From: an uncultured Candidatus Saccharibacteria bacterium
Lineage (GTDB): Bacteria > Patescibacteriota > Saccharimonadia > Saccharimonadales > Saccharimonadaceae
NCBI GenBank assembly: GCA_938033695.1
Contig: CALHKE010000014.1
Location: 1-37,410 of the forward strand
Reading direction: 5' to 3'
DNA length: 37,410 nt
In this document: in pieces, positions 29,105 through 37,410 of the stretch
Layout: every line of letters starts with the position of its first letter
Position numbering within the stretch: position 1 is the first letter of the stretch
Notes under the pieces: model-generated
The model's database searches: none
Seen by the model: only the letters and a program-made list of their open reading frames with translations
What the model was told of the DNA's origin: nothing
Position numbers and translations under genes: made by a program

Positions 29105-32100
29105 TTATTCGAGAGTGATTTCTGTTTCAGCTTCAGTAGATTCTTCAGCTTCGGCTTCTTCTTCGTTCTTACGGGCGACCACACCAGTACCTACTGGAAT
29201 CTTGCGACCGATAATTACGTTTTCCTTAAGACCATTGAGGTGATCAACACGACCAGAGATGGCAGCATTGATAAGCACACGAGTGGTGTCCTGGAAGGAA
29301 GCAGCAGAGAGGAAGGAATCTGACCAGATAGCGACCTTGGTAATACCGAGGAGCATACGAGTATAAGATGCTGGCATGCGACCCTTGGCTTCGAGCTTTT
29401 GGTTTTCGTCTTCGACTGCAGAGAGGGAGACGATATCACCAGTGACAAAGTCAGTATCGCCTGGTTCGTCAATTACGACACGGCTGAACATCTGGCGGAC
29501 AATTACCTCAAGGTGCTTGGCGGAAACTTCATCACCGTTAGCAGCATAAACGGACATAATTTCGTTCATGATGTAACGAGCAGTAGCTTCGGCGCCCTTG
29601 AACTTCAATTGATCTTGAAGATTCAAAGAACCGGTAGTGAGACGATCACCAGCTTCGACGGTATCGGTTGGTTTGACCAACATTTCGGCATCATTAGGAA
29701 TTTCGACGCGAACTGGAGCGCTACCACCTTCGGTAAGAATGATGGCGCCGTCGACGATTTGAGCATTTCCATCAAATGGAGCGATGATTGGTTCGAGACC
29801 CTTAGCCTTAGCAGCTAGGACATCACCAGTTTTAACATTGGCACCGTCTTTGATCTTAATCTTGCGGCCTTCGGAGATTTCAATCTTTTCTGAGCGACCG
29901 GCGGTTGGGGTGATTTGAACCACAAAGTGATTACCATCTTCCCAAACATCGACTAGACCAGAGACTGGAGCAATCCAAGCTTGACCCTTTGGTGAACGGG
30001 CTTCGAGAAGCTCTTCCACACGAGGGAGACCACGAGCGATAGCACCAGAACCTGCGACACCGGAGCTGTGCTTGGTATCGAGGGTCAGCTGGGTACCAAG
30101 TTCACCGAGAGATTGAGCAGCAATCACACCGATTGGTTGGTTTGGCTCAATAAGTTTACGGGTAGCGAGGTCGACACCGTAAGCCTTACGAGGGACACCA
30201 TTAATACTCTTGGTAGTGAGAACAGATTGAATTTTAATTGAATCGATATTTTCATCTTCAGCGATTTGTTCGGCAATTTCACGAGTGATGAGTTCATCGG
30301 CTTCCACATAACCTGGAACGGTTTCAGCAGCGAAGCGACCAGCAATACGCTGAGCAAATTCAATGCCAGTATGTTCAGTTTCAGATTTGAAGATTTCGAA
30401 ACCTGGGTCATCGTTTGGCTTATCGACGGTAAAGACATCTTGGGCCACGTCGACAAGACGACGAGTGAGGTAACCAGAGTCAGCAGTACGGAGAGCGGTC
30501 GAGACCATACCTTGACGTGCACCACGGGTAGCGATGAAGGATTCAAGGGTGTTAAGACCCTTCTTGTAACTAGACTTAACTGGAAGCTCGATTTCACGGT
30601 TGAAGATATCCACCATGATACCGATTTCGGCGGAAGCAATCTTGATACCAGAGACAGAACCACGAGCACCAGAGTTGGTCATCACAGCAATGTCGGTATC
30701 CATAGTTGCAAGTTTAGCCTTAAGGAAGTTAGAAATTTCGGTATCGATTTCACGCCAGTTAGCTACGGTCAAAGAGTAGCGTTCTTCGTCGGTGAGGAGG
30801 CCTTGATTGTACTGATCCTGAATAAGTGCAGTCTTAGCGTCACCCTTGGCGATGAAGTCTTGGATTTCTGGGTAGGTTGGGTAGTCATCCTTACAGGTCG
30901 AGATGGAAGCGATGGTTTCGTACTCGAAGGAGAGAGCCTTGAGTTCGTCAGCAATACGCACGGTTTCATCAGCGCCGTAAAGGTTGAAGATGTCAGCCAT
31001 CACCTTCTTCAGATGCTTGGAAGTTTGAATGCCATTATCAAATGGGTAATCTTCTGGCAAGATTTCATTGAAGAAAACACGACCAAGAGTGGTATTTCGA
31101 ATAGCTTTCTTAGCGAAGACACGAATCGGAGTTTGAAGGGCGATATCACCAGCTTCGTAGGCCATTTCAGCTTCGAAAACTGAGCTATAAGCACGTGGGG
31201 TTTCTGATTCAGTGCCTGGCTTATCGTAAGTGAGGTAGTATGCACCAAGTACGATATCCTGGTAGATTGAAAGCACTGGAGAACCATCAGCTGGTTTCAA
31301 GAGGTTGCTGGCAGCCGACATCAAAGTCTTGGCTTCCTGCTGAGCTTCATCAGAAAGTGGAAGGTGAACCGCCATTTGGTCACCATCGTAGTCAGCGTTA
31401 AAGCCGGAAGCTACAAGTGGGTGAAGCTTGAGAGCCATACCATCTACGAGCTTTGGTTGGAAAGCCTGAATAGATAGACGGTGAAGAGACGGAGCACGGT
31501 TCAAGAGAACATAGCGACCTTGAATAACCTCGTCGAGAGCGTCCCAAACTACGGATTCCTTAGCGTCAATCATACGAGAAGCGGCACGAGAGTTGGCAGC
31601 GTATTCGTGAGAAAGTAACCAAGAAACTACGAAAGGCTTAAAGAGCTCAAGAGCCATGAGTTTTGGCAAACCACATTCATTAAGCTTGAGTTCAGGACCG
31701 ATGACGATCACGGAACGACCAGAGTAGTCGACACGTTTACCAAGAAGGTTTTGACGGAAGCGACCCTGCTTACCTTTGAGAAGGTCAGAGAGGGATTTGA
31801 GCTTACGACGACCATTTTGAGAGCTAGCTTGACGGCCATGATTAGCATTGTTGTCAATCAAAGCATCGACAGCTTCTTGGAGCATGCGCATTTCATTGTG
31901 AATAATCACTTCTGGCGCATTGAGGTCGAGCAATTTTTTCAAACGGTTGTTACGGTTGATAACGCGGCGGTAAAGATCGTTAAGATCGGAAGTCGCGAAA
32001 CGACCACCAGGAAGTGAAATCATTGGACGGAGATCTGGTGGGATGACTGGAATTACCGTCAAAACGAGATCCACTGGTTTAATGTTGGAATTCTTCATAC

Positions 32101-32944
32101 CTTCAAGCAATTTAATACGCTTGATAAGTTTGCGTTCCTTTTGACCTTTAGCTTCTTCAGCTTGCGCAGAAAGATCTTCGATCATGGCATCAAGATCAAT
32201 TTCTTCGAGCAATTCACAGATAGCTTGAGCACCCATCTTAACGGTGACAAGTTCTTCGTATTCTTCTGGAAGGTTGCGGTAATCAATTTCGGAAATGACG
32301 GCACCTTTTTTCAAACCTTCAAGAATATTTTTGCGGGAATAGAAATCAGCATCCAAGGCTTCAAGCTCTTTGGCTTCTTCATTGGCCAAGGTTTCAGCGT
32401 TAGCGCCTTCCGCTTTAGCGGCTTCAGAGTAACGAATCTTGATAGCTTGAATTGCAGCATCATGCTGAGCGATCAAGTCGCTTTTAACTTGCTCAATCTT
32501 CGCGTCATCAGCATTAATGATGAGGTAAGAAGCAAAGTAAACGACTTTTTCGATTGACTTGACGGTGAGGTCAAGCAAAAGACTCAAAGCAGATGGGGTG
32601 CCACGCATAAACCAGATGTGAGCAACTGGCGCAGCGAGTTTGATGTGGCCCATACGTTCACGACGAGCGATAGATTTGGTAACCAAGTTACCTTCCTTAT
32701 CGACGGCAGCTTCACGAGAGCGGACACCTTTAAGTTTACTATCATGTGGGTTAATATCTTTGACTGGACCAAAGATACGCTCACAGAATAAGCCATCACG
32801 CTCAGGTTTCTGAGTACGATAATTGATGGTTTCTGGCTTCAATACTTCACCATAACTCCAGCTCAAGATGTCTTCGGCGCTTGCTACGCAAAGACGAATT
32901 GAATCGAAGTCACTGGCTGAGATATAATTATCCATCCAAGCCAT
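29105..32944 (-). CDS. rpoC: RNA polymerase subunit beta', without zinc-binding sites
   Basis: A 1279-residue beta' subunit. The catalytic loop is NADYDGDQMAVH with D518, D520 and D522; the usual Phe is Tyr. Other landmarks are GKRVDYSGRSVIVIGP, the bridge helix/trigger-loop area and GVIAAQSLGELGTQLTLDTK. Both structural zinc sites are lost: the N-terminal ribbon that usually reads CxCGKYK...CxxC is INPHDSK...AAVD (residues 64-82), and the second site, usually LTCE...GVCxxCYG, is LTTKSINGVPRKAYG (909-923). The C-terminus is acidic. It starts three bases after rpoB. Confidence 0.98.
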   Translation of the reverse strand: MAWMDNYISASDFDSIRLCVASAEDILSWSYGEVLKPETINYRTQKPERDGLFCERIFGPVKDINPHDSKLKGVRSREAAVDKEGNLVTKSIARRERMGHIKLAAPVAHIWFMRGTPSALSLLLDLTVKSIEKVVYFASYLIINADDAKIEQVKSDLIAQHDAAIQAIKIRYSEAAKAEGANAETLANEEAKELEALDADFYSRKNILEGLKKGAVISEIDYRNLPEEYEELVTVKMGAQAICELLEEIDLDAMIEDLSAQAEEAKGQKERKLIKRIKLLEGMKNSNIKPVDLVLTVIPVIPPDLRPMISLPGGRFATSDLNDLYRRVINRNNRLKKLLDLNAPEVIIHNEMRMLQEAVDALIDNNANHGRQASSQNGRRKLKSLSDLLKGKQGRFRQNLLGKRVDYSGRSVIVIGPELKLNECGLPKLMALELFKPFVVSWLLSHEYAANSRAASRMIDAKESVVWDALDEVIQGRYVLLNRAPSLHRLSIQAFQPKLVDGMALKLHPLVASGFNADYDGDQMAVHLPLSDEAQQEAKTLMSAASNLLKPADGSPVLSIYQDIVLGAYYLTYDKPGTESETPRAYSSVFEAEMAYEAGDIALQTPIRVFAKKAIRNTTLGRVFFNEILPEDYPFDNGIQTSKHLKKVMADIFNLYGADETVRIADELKALSFEYETIASISTCKDDYPTYPEIQDFIAKGDAKTALIQDQYNQGLLTDEERYSLTVANWREIDTEISNFLKAKLATMDTDIAVMTNSGARGSVSGIKIASAEIGIMVDIFNREIELPVKSSYKKGLNTLESFIATRGARQGMVSTALRTADSGYLTRRLVDVAQDVFTVDKPNDDPGFEIFKSETEHTGIEFAQRIAGRFAAETVPGYVEADELITREIAEQIAEDENIDSIKIQSVLTTKSINGVPRKAYGVDLATRKLIEPNQPIGVIAAQSLGELGTQLTLDTKHSSGVAGSGAIARGLPRVEELLEARSPKGQAWIAPVSGLVDVWEDGNHFVVQITPTAGRSEKIEISEGRKIKIKDGANVKTGDVLAAKAKGLEPIIAPFDGNAQIVDGAIILTEGGSAPVRVEIPNDAEMLVKPTDTVEAGDRLTTGSLNLQDQLKFKGAEATARYIMNEIMSVYAANGDEVSAKHLEVIVRQMFSRVVIDEPGDTDFVTGDIVSLSAVEDENQKLEAKGRMPASYTRMLLGITKVAIWSDSFLSAASFQDTTRVLINAAISGRVDHLNGLKENVIIGRKIPVGTGVVARKNEEEAEAEESTEAETEITLE

Positions 32945-32947
32945 ATT

Positions 32948-35900
32948 TTAGAGCTCCTCTCCGAGATCGACATTGTCGTCGTCTCCTTCTGTTATTGATA
33001 TTCCATCTTCTGTTAATGCTTCTTCAGTTTCTTCTTCAGTAAGATCGATGGTGTCATTACTGTCATCTTCAATATGAACATTGTGTCTAGCGTAAATTTG
33101 GCGGTCATCTTGAGCGCGTTCAATTTCGCGAGAGGTGTCTTCGATTACAGAGTCGGCATCACGTGCTTCCCCATTGTCGAGAAGATCAACCTTAAGACCG
33201 AGACCTTGAAGTTCCTTGACTAAGACGTTGAAGCCTTCAGGAAGCTTAGGACCTTGGATTGGTTCATTCTTAATGATAGATTCGTAAGCCTTAGCACGAC
33301 CGTAAACGTCATCAGATTTAATAGTGAGCATTTCTTGAAGGATGCTGGCAGCACCATAAGCTTCAAGAGCCCAAACTTCCATTTCTCCGAAACGCTGACC
33401 ACCGTTTTGAGCCTTACCACCGAGAGGTTGTTGGGTAACCATAGTGTAAGGACCAGTCGAACGAGCGTGAATCTTGTCTTCGACCATGTGGTGAAGCTTA
33501 ATCATGTGCATAACACCAACTGCAGTCTTCTCGTGGAACGGTTCACCGGTGAGACCATCGTAAAGTTGGGTACGACCATTACTATCGATACCAGCCTTTT
33601 CAAGTTCCTTTGAGATTACCTCATCAGGAATACCATTGAAGGATGGAGTTGCAACCTTGTAACCAAGGATACGAGCAGCCATACCGATGTGGATTTCATA
33701 AAGCTGACCGAGGTTCATACGAGAAGGCACACCCATTGGGGAAAGTAGGACATCGATTGGGGTACCATCGGCCATGAATGGCATATCTTCGACGTTAAGT
33801 ACGCGGGAAACTACACCCTTGTTACCGTAACGACCGGCCATCTTATCACCGACCTGAATCTTGCGCATTTCAGCAACGTAGATTTTGATCTGCATGAGGA
33901 CACCAGCCTTGAGTTCGTGGCCTTGTTCACGAGTGTAAATGCGGACGCCGATAACTTTACCGGAAGTACCACCACTCATACGAACTGAGGTATCGCGGAC
34001 GTCTTTGGCTTTTTCACCGAAGATGGCGCGAAGGAGGCGCTCTTCAGAACTGAGCTCTTGTTCACCCTTAGGAGTGATCTTACCAACGAGAATGTCGCCG
34101 TTTTTCACTTCAGAGCCAACAGTCACGATACCGTCTTCACCGAGGTGGCGCAGAGCGTGTTCGGAAACGTTAGGGATATCACGAGTAACCTGTTCTGGAC
34201 CAAGTTTGGTTTCACGAACTTCTACATCGAAATCTTTAATATTAATAGAGGTCAAAGTATCATCTTCGACAAGCTTGCGAGAAATCACGATGGCGTCATC
34301 CATGTTGTAACCACGCCATGGCATGAAGGCCACGAGAAGGTTACGACCAAGAGCGAGTTCATTATTTTCAAGAGAAGCACCTTCGATAAGAGTGTCACCA
34401 GCCTTAACTTTTTGACCACGCACAGCCACACAGCGTTGGTTGTAACATTGATCAGAGTTGGTTTGTTCGAAATGCTCGACAAGGTATTCCTTAGAGGTTT
34501 TGTCAGCATATTTCACGATGACGGATTGACCGTCGGCTTTTTCGACTACACCATCACCTTCGGCGACAATAAGTTGAGAAGTGGCGCGGGCAATGTCATT
34601 TTCAATACCAGTACCAACGGTTGGAGCTTGATTGCGGAGGAGAGGCACAGCCTGTTTCTGCATGGCACAACCCATGAGTGCACGGTCGACACGGTTCTTT
34701 TCCACGAATGGAATAAGGGCGGCGGAGATACCGAGAATTTCCTTATGAGCGGCATCGACGTGGGTAACCTTAGCAGATTCAACCTGAACTGGCTGACCAT
34801 TGACACGAGCGGAGACCCATTCGTCTTCAAATTCGCCTTTGGCGTTCAATTTTACAGAGGTATCAGCGATTACCATATCACGTTCGACACTAGCATCGAC
34901 ATAGATAACTTCATCGGTAACTTTACCATTTTTCACAACGACATATGGGGCTTCAATAAAGCCATATTCGTTAATACGAGCGTAGGTAGCAAGGTTCAAC
35001 ACAAGACCCACGTTACCACCTTCAGGGGTTTCAACGGTACAGATACGACCGTAATGAGTCGGGTGGGTATCACGTACATCGAAACCGGCGCGTTCACGAG
35101 TGAGACCACCAGGACCCATAGATGACAGACGACGCTTGTGAGCAAGCTCGCCGAATGGGTTGTAAGAATCCATTAGCTGAGAAAGCTGAGAGGTACTAAA
35201 GAATTCACGAACTGCAGCCACCACTGGACGTGGGTTAAGAAGCTGAGATGGAGTGACTTTTTCTTTAGCGTCAACCATTGACATACGGTCTAAGATATTA
35301 CGTTGCAAACGAAGCATACCGAGACGGAATTGGCGTTGGACGAGCTCACCAACCATACGCACACGGCGGTTAGAGAGAGAGTCGATATCGTCAGCAGGTT
35401 CTTGGGTATTATTCAAGCGAATGATTTCGGCAATAATCGCGACGAGATCATCCATTTGCAAAGTACGATGGGTGCTGTCGTTTGGAGTATCAAAGCCAAG
35501 GCGTTGATTAATCTTGAAACGACCGACACGAGAGTAATCGTAACGCTTGTAATCGAAGAAAGTGCGTTCAACCATGGAACGAGCATTTTCGACAGTAGCC
35601 AAGTCACCTGGGCGGAGACGGCGGTAAACTTCGAGCAGGGCAGCAGCCTGAGAGCTGGTCGTGTCCTTGTCGATGGTGGAGTCGATGTAATTAATCGCAC
35701 CAGTGTCAACATTTTCGAATTTGGCCTTGATATCAGCATCCTTGACAACGCCAAGAGCGCGAAGTAAAGTGGTGACTGGAATTTTACGACGGCGGTCGAT
35801 TTTCACGTAGATACAACCATTTGGTGCGGTCTCGAATTCAAGCCATGCACCACGGCCTGGAATCACCTTAGCACCGTAATAGCGCTTCATTCCAATGGTT

Positions 35901-36340
35901 TCAGCAGTGAAAAAGACACCAGCTGAACGAATCAACTGAGAAACAATCACACGCTCAGTACCATTAATGATGAAGGTGGCACGGTCAGTCATCCATGGGT
36001 AATTACCGAAGTAAATTTCCTGTTCGACGACTTCGCCGGTTACTTTGTTTTGAAGTTCTGCTTTGACATGCAAAGGAGCTTCGTAGGTTTCAAGATTATA
36101 CTTGGCTTCCTGAATGGTATGCTTTGGAGCCTTAAATTCATAATCTTTAAACTTTAGTGACAATTTTTGACCAGTATAGTCATCAATTGGATTGAGTTCG
36201 GTGAAAACTTCGCGTAGACCCGAACGTACAAATTCTTCCCAAGAATCTTTCTGATGTGCAGTAAGATCAGGGATAGGCAATTTGTCTCCTTCGGTGAAAA
36301 AGACACGGTTGCCATCTGGAATGGTACTATTTTTACTCAC
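32948..36340 (-). CDS. rpoB: RNA polymerase subunit beta
   Basis: A 1130-residue beta subunit beginning with GTG behind AAGAGGGA. The rifampicin-pocket region is visible (FFSTSQLSQLMDSYNPFGEL, then HKRRLSSMGPGGLTRERAGF), as are VLVAFMPWRGYNMDDAIVIS-type sequence (LLVAFMPWRGYNMDDAIVIS) and MAGRYGNKGVVSRV. It lacks large lineage-specific insertions and is near the minimal bacterial length. The tail is very acidic. rplJ and rplL, which often precede rpoB, are not in the window; instead there is a 370-base leader region with two promoters. Confidence 0.98.
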   Translation of the reverse strand: MSKNSTIPDGNRVFFTEGDKLPIPDLTAHQKDSWEEFVRSGLREVFTELNPIDDYTGQKLSLKFKDYEFKAPKHTIQEAKYNLETYEAPLHVKAELQNKVTGEVVEQEIYFGNYPWMTDRATFIINGTERVIVSQLIRSAGVFFTAETIGMKRYYGAKVIPGRGAWLEFETAPNGCIYVKIDRRRKIPVTTLLRALGVVKDADIKAKFENVDTGAINYIDSTIDKDTTSSQAAALLEVYRRLRPGDLATVENARSMVERTFFDYKRYDYSRVGRFKINQRLGFDTPNDSTHRTLQMDDLVAIIAEIIRLNNTQEPADDIDSLSNRRVRMVGELVQRQFRLGMLRLQRNILDRMSMVDAKEKVTPSQLLNPRPVVAAVREFFSTSQLSQLMDSYNPFGELAHKRRLSSMGPGGLTRERAGFDVRDTHPTHYGRICTVETPEGGNVGLVLNLATYARINEYGFIEAPYVVVKNGKVTDEVIYVDASVERDMVIADTSVKLNAKGEFEDEWVSARVNGQPVQVESAKVTHVDAAHKEILGISAALIPFVEKNRVDRALMGCAMQKQAVPLLRNQAPTVGTGIENDIARATSQLIVAEGDGVVEKADGQSVIVKYADKTSKEYLVEHFEQTNSDQCYNQRCVAVRGQKVKAGDTLIEGASLENNELALGRNLLVAFMPWRGYNMDDAIVISRKLVEDDTLTSINIKDFDVEVRETKLGPEQVTRDIPNVSEHALRHLGEDGIVTVGSEVKNGDILVGKITPKGEQELSSEERLLRAIFGEKAKDVRDTSVRMSGGTSGKVIGVRIYTREQGHELKAGVLMQIKIYVAEMRKIQVGDKMAGRYGNKGVVSRVLNVEDMPFMADGTPIDVLLSPMGVPSRMNLGQLYEIHIGMAARILGYKVATPSFNGIPDEVISKELEKAGIDSNGRTQLYDGLTGEPFHEKTAVGVMHMIKLHHMVEDKIHARSTGPYTMVTQQPLGGKAQNGGQRFGEMEVWALEAYGAASILQEMLTIKSDDVYGRAKAYESIIKNEPIQGPKLPEGFNVLVKELQGLGLKVDLLDNGEARDADSVIEDTSREIERAQDDRQIYARHNVHIEDDSNDTIDLTEEETEEALTEDGISITEGDDDNVDLGEEL

Positions 36341-36363
36341 TTTTCCCTCTTATTTAGTGTTGA

Positions 36364-36450
36364 TAATCTTTAGCGCCGAAGATTACTGCCACTTATGTCT
36401 TTCCACCTCGCTAAAATAAAAAGACATGTTTATAGTAGGCACACTACTTC
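36364..36450 (-). promoter_or_regulatory. Proximal rpoB leader with three hairpins
   Basis: Between promoter P2 and the ribosome site are three inverted repeats: ATGTCTTT/AAAGACAT (36395-36402 with 36420-36427), TAATCTT/AAGATTA (36364-36370 with 36379-36385) and AGTAG/CTACT (36434-36438 with 36444-36448). They may act in translational control of rpoB. No ORF is seen. Confidence 0.45.
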
Positions 36451-36458
36451 TTGTAGCC

Positions 36459-36487
36459 ATTTTAACGCATTTTCGGGATTTTTTCAA
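36459..36487 (-). promoter_or_regulatory. rpoBC promoter P2
   Basis: TTGAAA-17-TAAAAT on the minus strand, about 110 bases before the rpoB start and downstream of the leader terminator. Confidence 0.6.
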
Positions 36488-36511
36488 GGGGTATTTCTGA
36501 TTTTTAGAATC

Positions 36512-36535
36512 AAAAAACCACCTGATTTCGGGTGG
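36512..36535 (-). terminator. Terminator inside the rpoB upstream region
   Basis: CCACCTG-ATTT-CGGGTGG (one G-T pair on the plus strand, one mismatch on the minus strand) followed by six T on the minus strand. It would end transcripts begun at P1. Confidence 0.6.
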
Positions 36536-36610
36536 GATTTTTGAACATATAAGCTCTCAACTTGTTTATGTAAGCCGACTCGCAGTTAGGCTTCGTTCAA
36601 AAATTGAACT
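36512..36610 (-). ncRNA. Putative about 100-nt P1 leader or small RNA
   Basis: The segment between P1 and the terminator has no ORF but dense pairing. A local hairpin GTTCAA-AAA-TTGAAC (36595-36609) competes with a long-range pairing of 36595-36603 with 36538-36546, which would close a domain holding AAGCC/GGCTT (36572-36576 with 36589-36593). Mutually exclusive pairings next to a terminator suggest an attenuator, or a stand-alone small RNA. No known RNA family is recognised. Confidence 0.4.
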
Positions 36611-36616
36611 ATATTT

Positions 36617-36645
36617 AGTATAACCATTATGATATTGAATGTCAA
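36617..36645 (-). promoter_or_regulatory. rpoBC promoter P1
   Basis: Perfect TTGACA, 17-base spacer, TATACT on the minus strand, the stronger of the two promoters before rpoB. Confidence 0.7.
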
Positions 36646-36660
36646 GAGAAATTAGCAAGA

Positions 36661-36687
36661 AAAATACCCCATTTTGCGGGGTATTTT
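36661..36687 (-). terminator. Terminator of the KH-protein gene
   Basis: AAAATACCCC / GGGGTATTTT, 10-bp perfect stem with a 7-base loop. T run on the minus strand. Confidence 0.85.
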
Positions 36688-36710
36688 GAGATCTATCAGC
36701 TTAAGCGAAA

Positions 36711-37091
36711 TTAAACTTCGAGGTCATCGAGATCGGCAAGTTCAGCGCGAGTTTTTTCGGCAAGACCGTCATTTTCCTCTTCGGTCTCATCATTATAATC
36801 AGCGACAGAGCGAGCGGCTGTAGGTTCACCTTCACTATCTAATTCATCGGTGTTGACAATCTTAAGATTGTAACGGGCATCATTCTTCGTACCAAGAGCG
36901 CGAAGAAGGGTGCGGATAGACTGAGCGGTAGCACCACGGCGACCAATGACGCGGCCGACATCTTCTGGATCTACAGAAAGTGAAAGCAAGACACCTTTTT
37001 CATCAATTACACGATTGATAGCGACTTTTTCTGGATTACTGACGAGAGTTTTTACGATAAATTCGACAAATTGTTGGTCAATGGTTGACAT
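36711..37091 (-). CDS. khpA: KH-domain RNA-binding protein (KhpA-like)
   Basis: A 126-residue RNA-binding protein. The KH motif is DVGRVIGRRGATAQSIRTLL with the G50-R-R-G53 loop. The first 75 residues match the small KhpA/YlqC proteins that pair with rpsP in many genomes; a further 45-residue, strongly acidic tail (YNDETEEENDGLAEKTRAEL and on) is unusual for the family. GGAGAACCT precedes the ATG. A hairpin terminator separates it from rpsP, and it has its own extended -10 promoter. Confidence 0.88.
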   Translation of the reverse strand: MSTIDQQFVEFIVKTLVSNPEKVAINRVIDEKGVLLSLSVDPEDVGRVIGRRGATAQSIRTLLRALGTKNDARYNLKIVNTDELDSEGEPTAARSVADYNDETEEENDGLAEKTRAELADLDDLEV

Positions 37092-37118
37092 AGGTTCTCC
37101 GGTTAAGTTTATGGTTAT

Positions 37119-37127
37119 ATTATAGCA
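37119..37127 (-). promoter_or_regulatory. Extended -10 promoter of the KH-protein gene
   Basis: TGCTATAAT on the minus strand, about 28 bases before the ATG. The shared stretch GCTATAATATAACCAT also occurs before the GtrA gene. Confidence 0.5.
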
Positions 37128-37140
37128 CTTTTGGTGAAAA

Positions 37141-37161
37141 AACGCCCCTCTTCGGAGCGTT
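37141..37161 (-). terminator. Terminator after rpsP
   Basis: AACGCCCC / GGAGCGTT with a 5-base loop and T/A runs on both sides, so it may work in both directions. Confidence 0.8.
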
Positions 37162-37171
37162 TTTTAAGAAA

Positions 37172-37410
37172 TTAAGCTTCAGCTTCTTCTTTTGGTTGAT
37201 TCTTGCGAAGCTTATCTGCGTGCTTTGGAGCTTTTTGCTTCTTGGTAGGTTCTTTAACCCAGTCAGGAAGCTTCACACCTTCAAGTTTCAAGATGCGAGC
37301 TACACGGGTGGATGGTTGAGCACCATTCTTGAGGTAGAACTCGACCTTTTCCTTGTCGAGGGTGGTTTTCTTAGTTTCTGGATTGTAATTGCCGACCTCA
37401 GCCACAACGC
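37172..37410 (-). CDS. rpsP: 30S ribosomal protein S16 (N-terminus outside window)
   Basis: A partial S16 (bS16): the C-terminal 79 codons are present and the frame stays open to the right edge. The family block VGNYNPETKKTTLDKEKVEF and YLKNGAQPSTRVARIL is clear. The GTG at 37405 is an internal Val codon, not a start. A basic/Lys-rich C-terminal extension ends in EEAEA. Confidence 0.93.
   Translation of the reverse strand, partial: VVAEVGNYNPETKKTTLDKEKVEFYLKNGAQPSTRVARILKLEGVKLPDWVKEPTKKQKAPKHADKLRKNQPKEEAEA

Noticed and set aside
30266..31183. 305-codon plus-strand open frame
   Set aside because: Antisense shadow within rpoC, with no promoter or ribosome site and no protein features.
34058..35125. 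355-codon plus-strand open frame
   Set aside because: It lies entirely antisense within rpoB; long shadow frames are expected there from the codon use.
36538..36610. Possible tRNA in the rpoB upstream region because of GTTCAAAA-type sequence
   Set aside because: No acceptor stem, T stem or anticodon arm can be built on either strand around it.
1..37410. CRISPR arrays, tRNA or rRNA genes, insertion sequences and integrase genes
   Set aside because: No spaced repeats, no tRNA cloverleaf, no transposase or recombinase sequence were seen anywhere in the window.

Overview
The window looks like a chromosome segment of a Patescibacteria/CPR bacterium, most likely a Saccharibacteria (TM7) relative. 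This rests on gene content, not on a database search. Ribosomal proteins are compact, uL30 is missing between S5 and L15, L24 is only 75 residues, and TGA is used as a stop. Two ribosomal proteins and the RNA polymerase beta' subunit have lost their usual zinc-binding cysteines. Most promoters are sigma70-like, with about 17 bases between the -35 and -10 boxes, and many units end in clear intrinsic terminators.

Layout. Positions 1-3000 (minus strand) are an envelope-glycan operon: a GT4 glycosyltransferase, a CDP-alcohol phosphotransferase, TagD, and a GT2 glycosyltransferase cut by the window edge. Positions 3250-5360 hold small orphan genes and a GtrA-family membrane protein. Positions 5436-9450 (minus) are infA-rpmJ-rpsM-rpsK-rpsD-rpoA-rplQ-rplM-rpsI. 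Positions 9540-10680 hold small unknown genes, including a pair of overlapping ORFs joined at an A6 run. Positions 10856-15072 (minus) carry rplF-rplR-rpsE-rplO, then secY with a sortase gene behind it. Positions 15100-19110 are an accessory island of six individually promoted genes that splits the spc operon between rpsH and rplF. Positions 19186-25607 (minus) run rplC-D-W-B-rpsS-rplV-rpsC-rplP-rpmC-rpsQ-rplN-X-E-rpsN-rpsH. Position 25807 onward has a VanZ-like membrane protein and, on the plus strand, a two-gene RiPP-like locus (68-residue Cys/Gly-rich precursor plus radical SAM/SPASM enzyme) and a small methyltransferase. Positions 29105-36340 (minus) are rpoB-rpoC behind a long structured leader. 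The right edge has a KH-domain protein and a partial rpsP.

The core genes supply translation, transcription and secretion. The left-end operon, GtrA, SecY and the sortase point to surface polymer synthesis and protein anchoring. The most notable accessory system is the precursor/radical SAM pair at 27157-28442, which sits between the S10-type ribosomal operon and rpoBC. Four non-operonic genes have a -10 box 6-7 bases before the ATG, which predicts leaderless mRNAs. Several island and orphan genes use a GGGGG Shine-Dalgarno variant.
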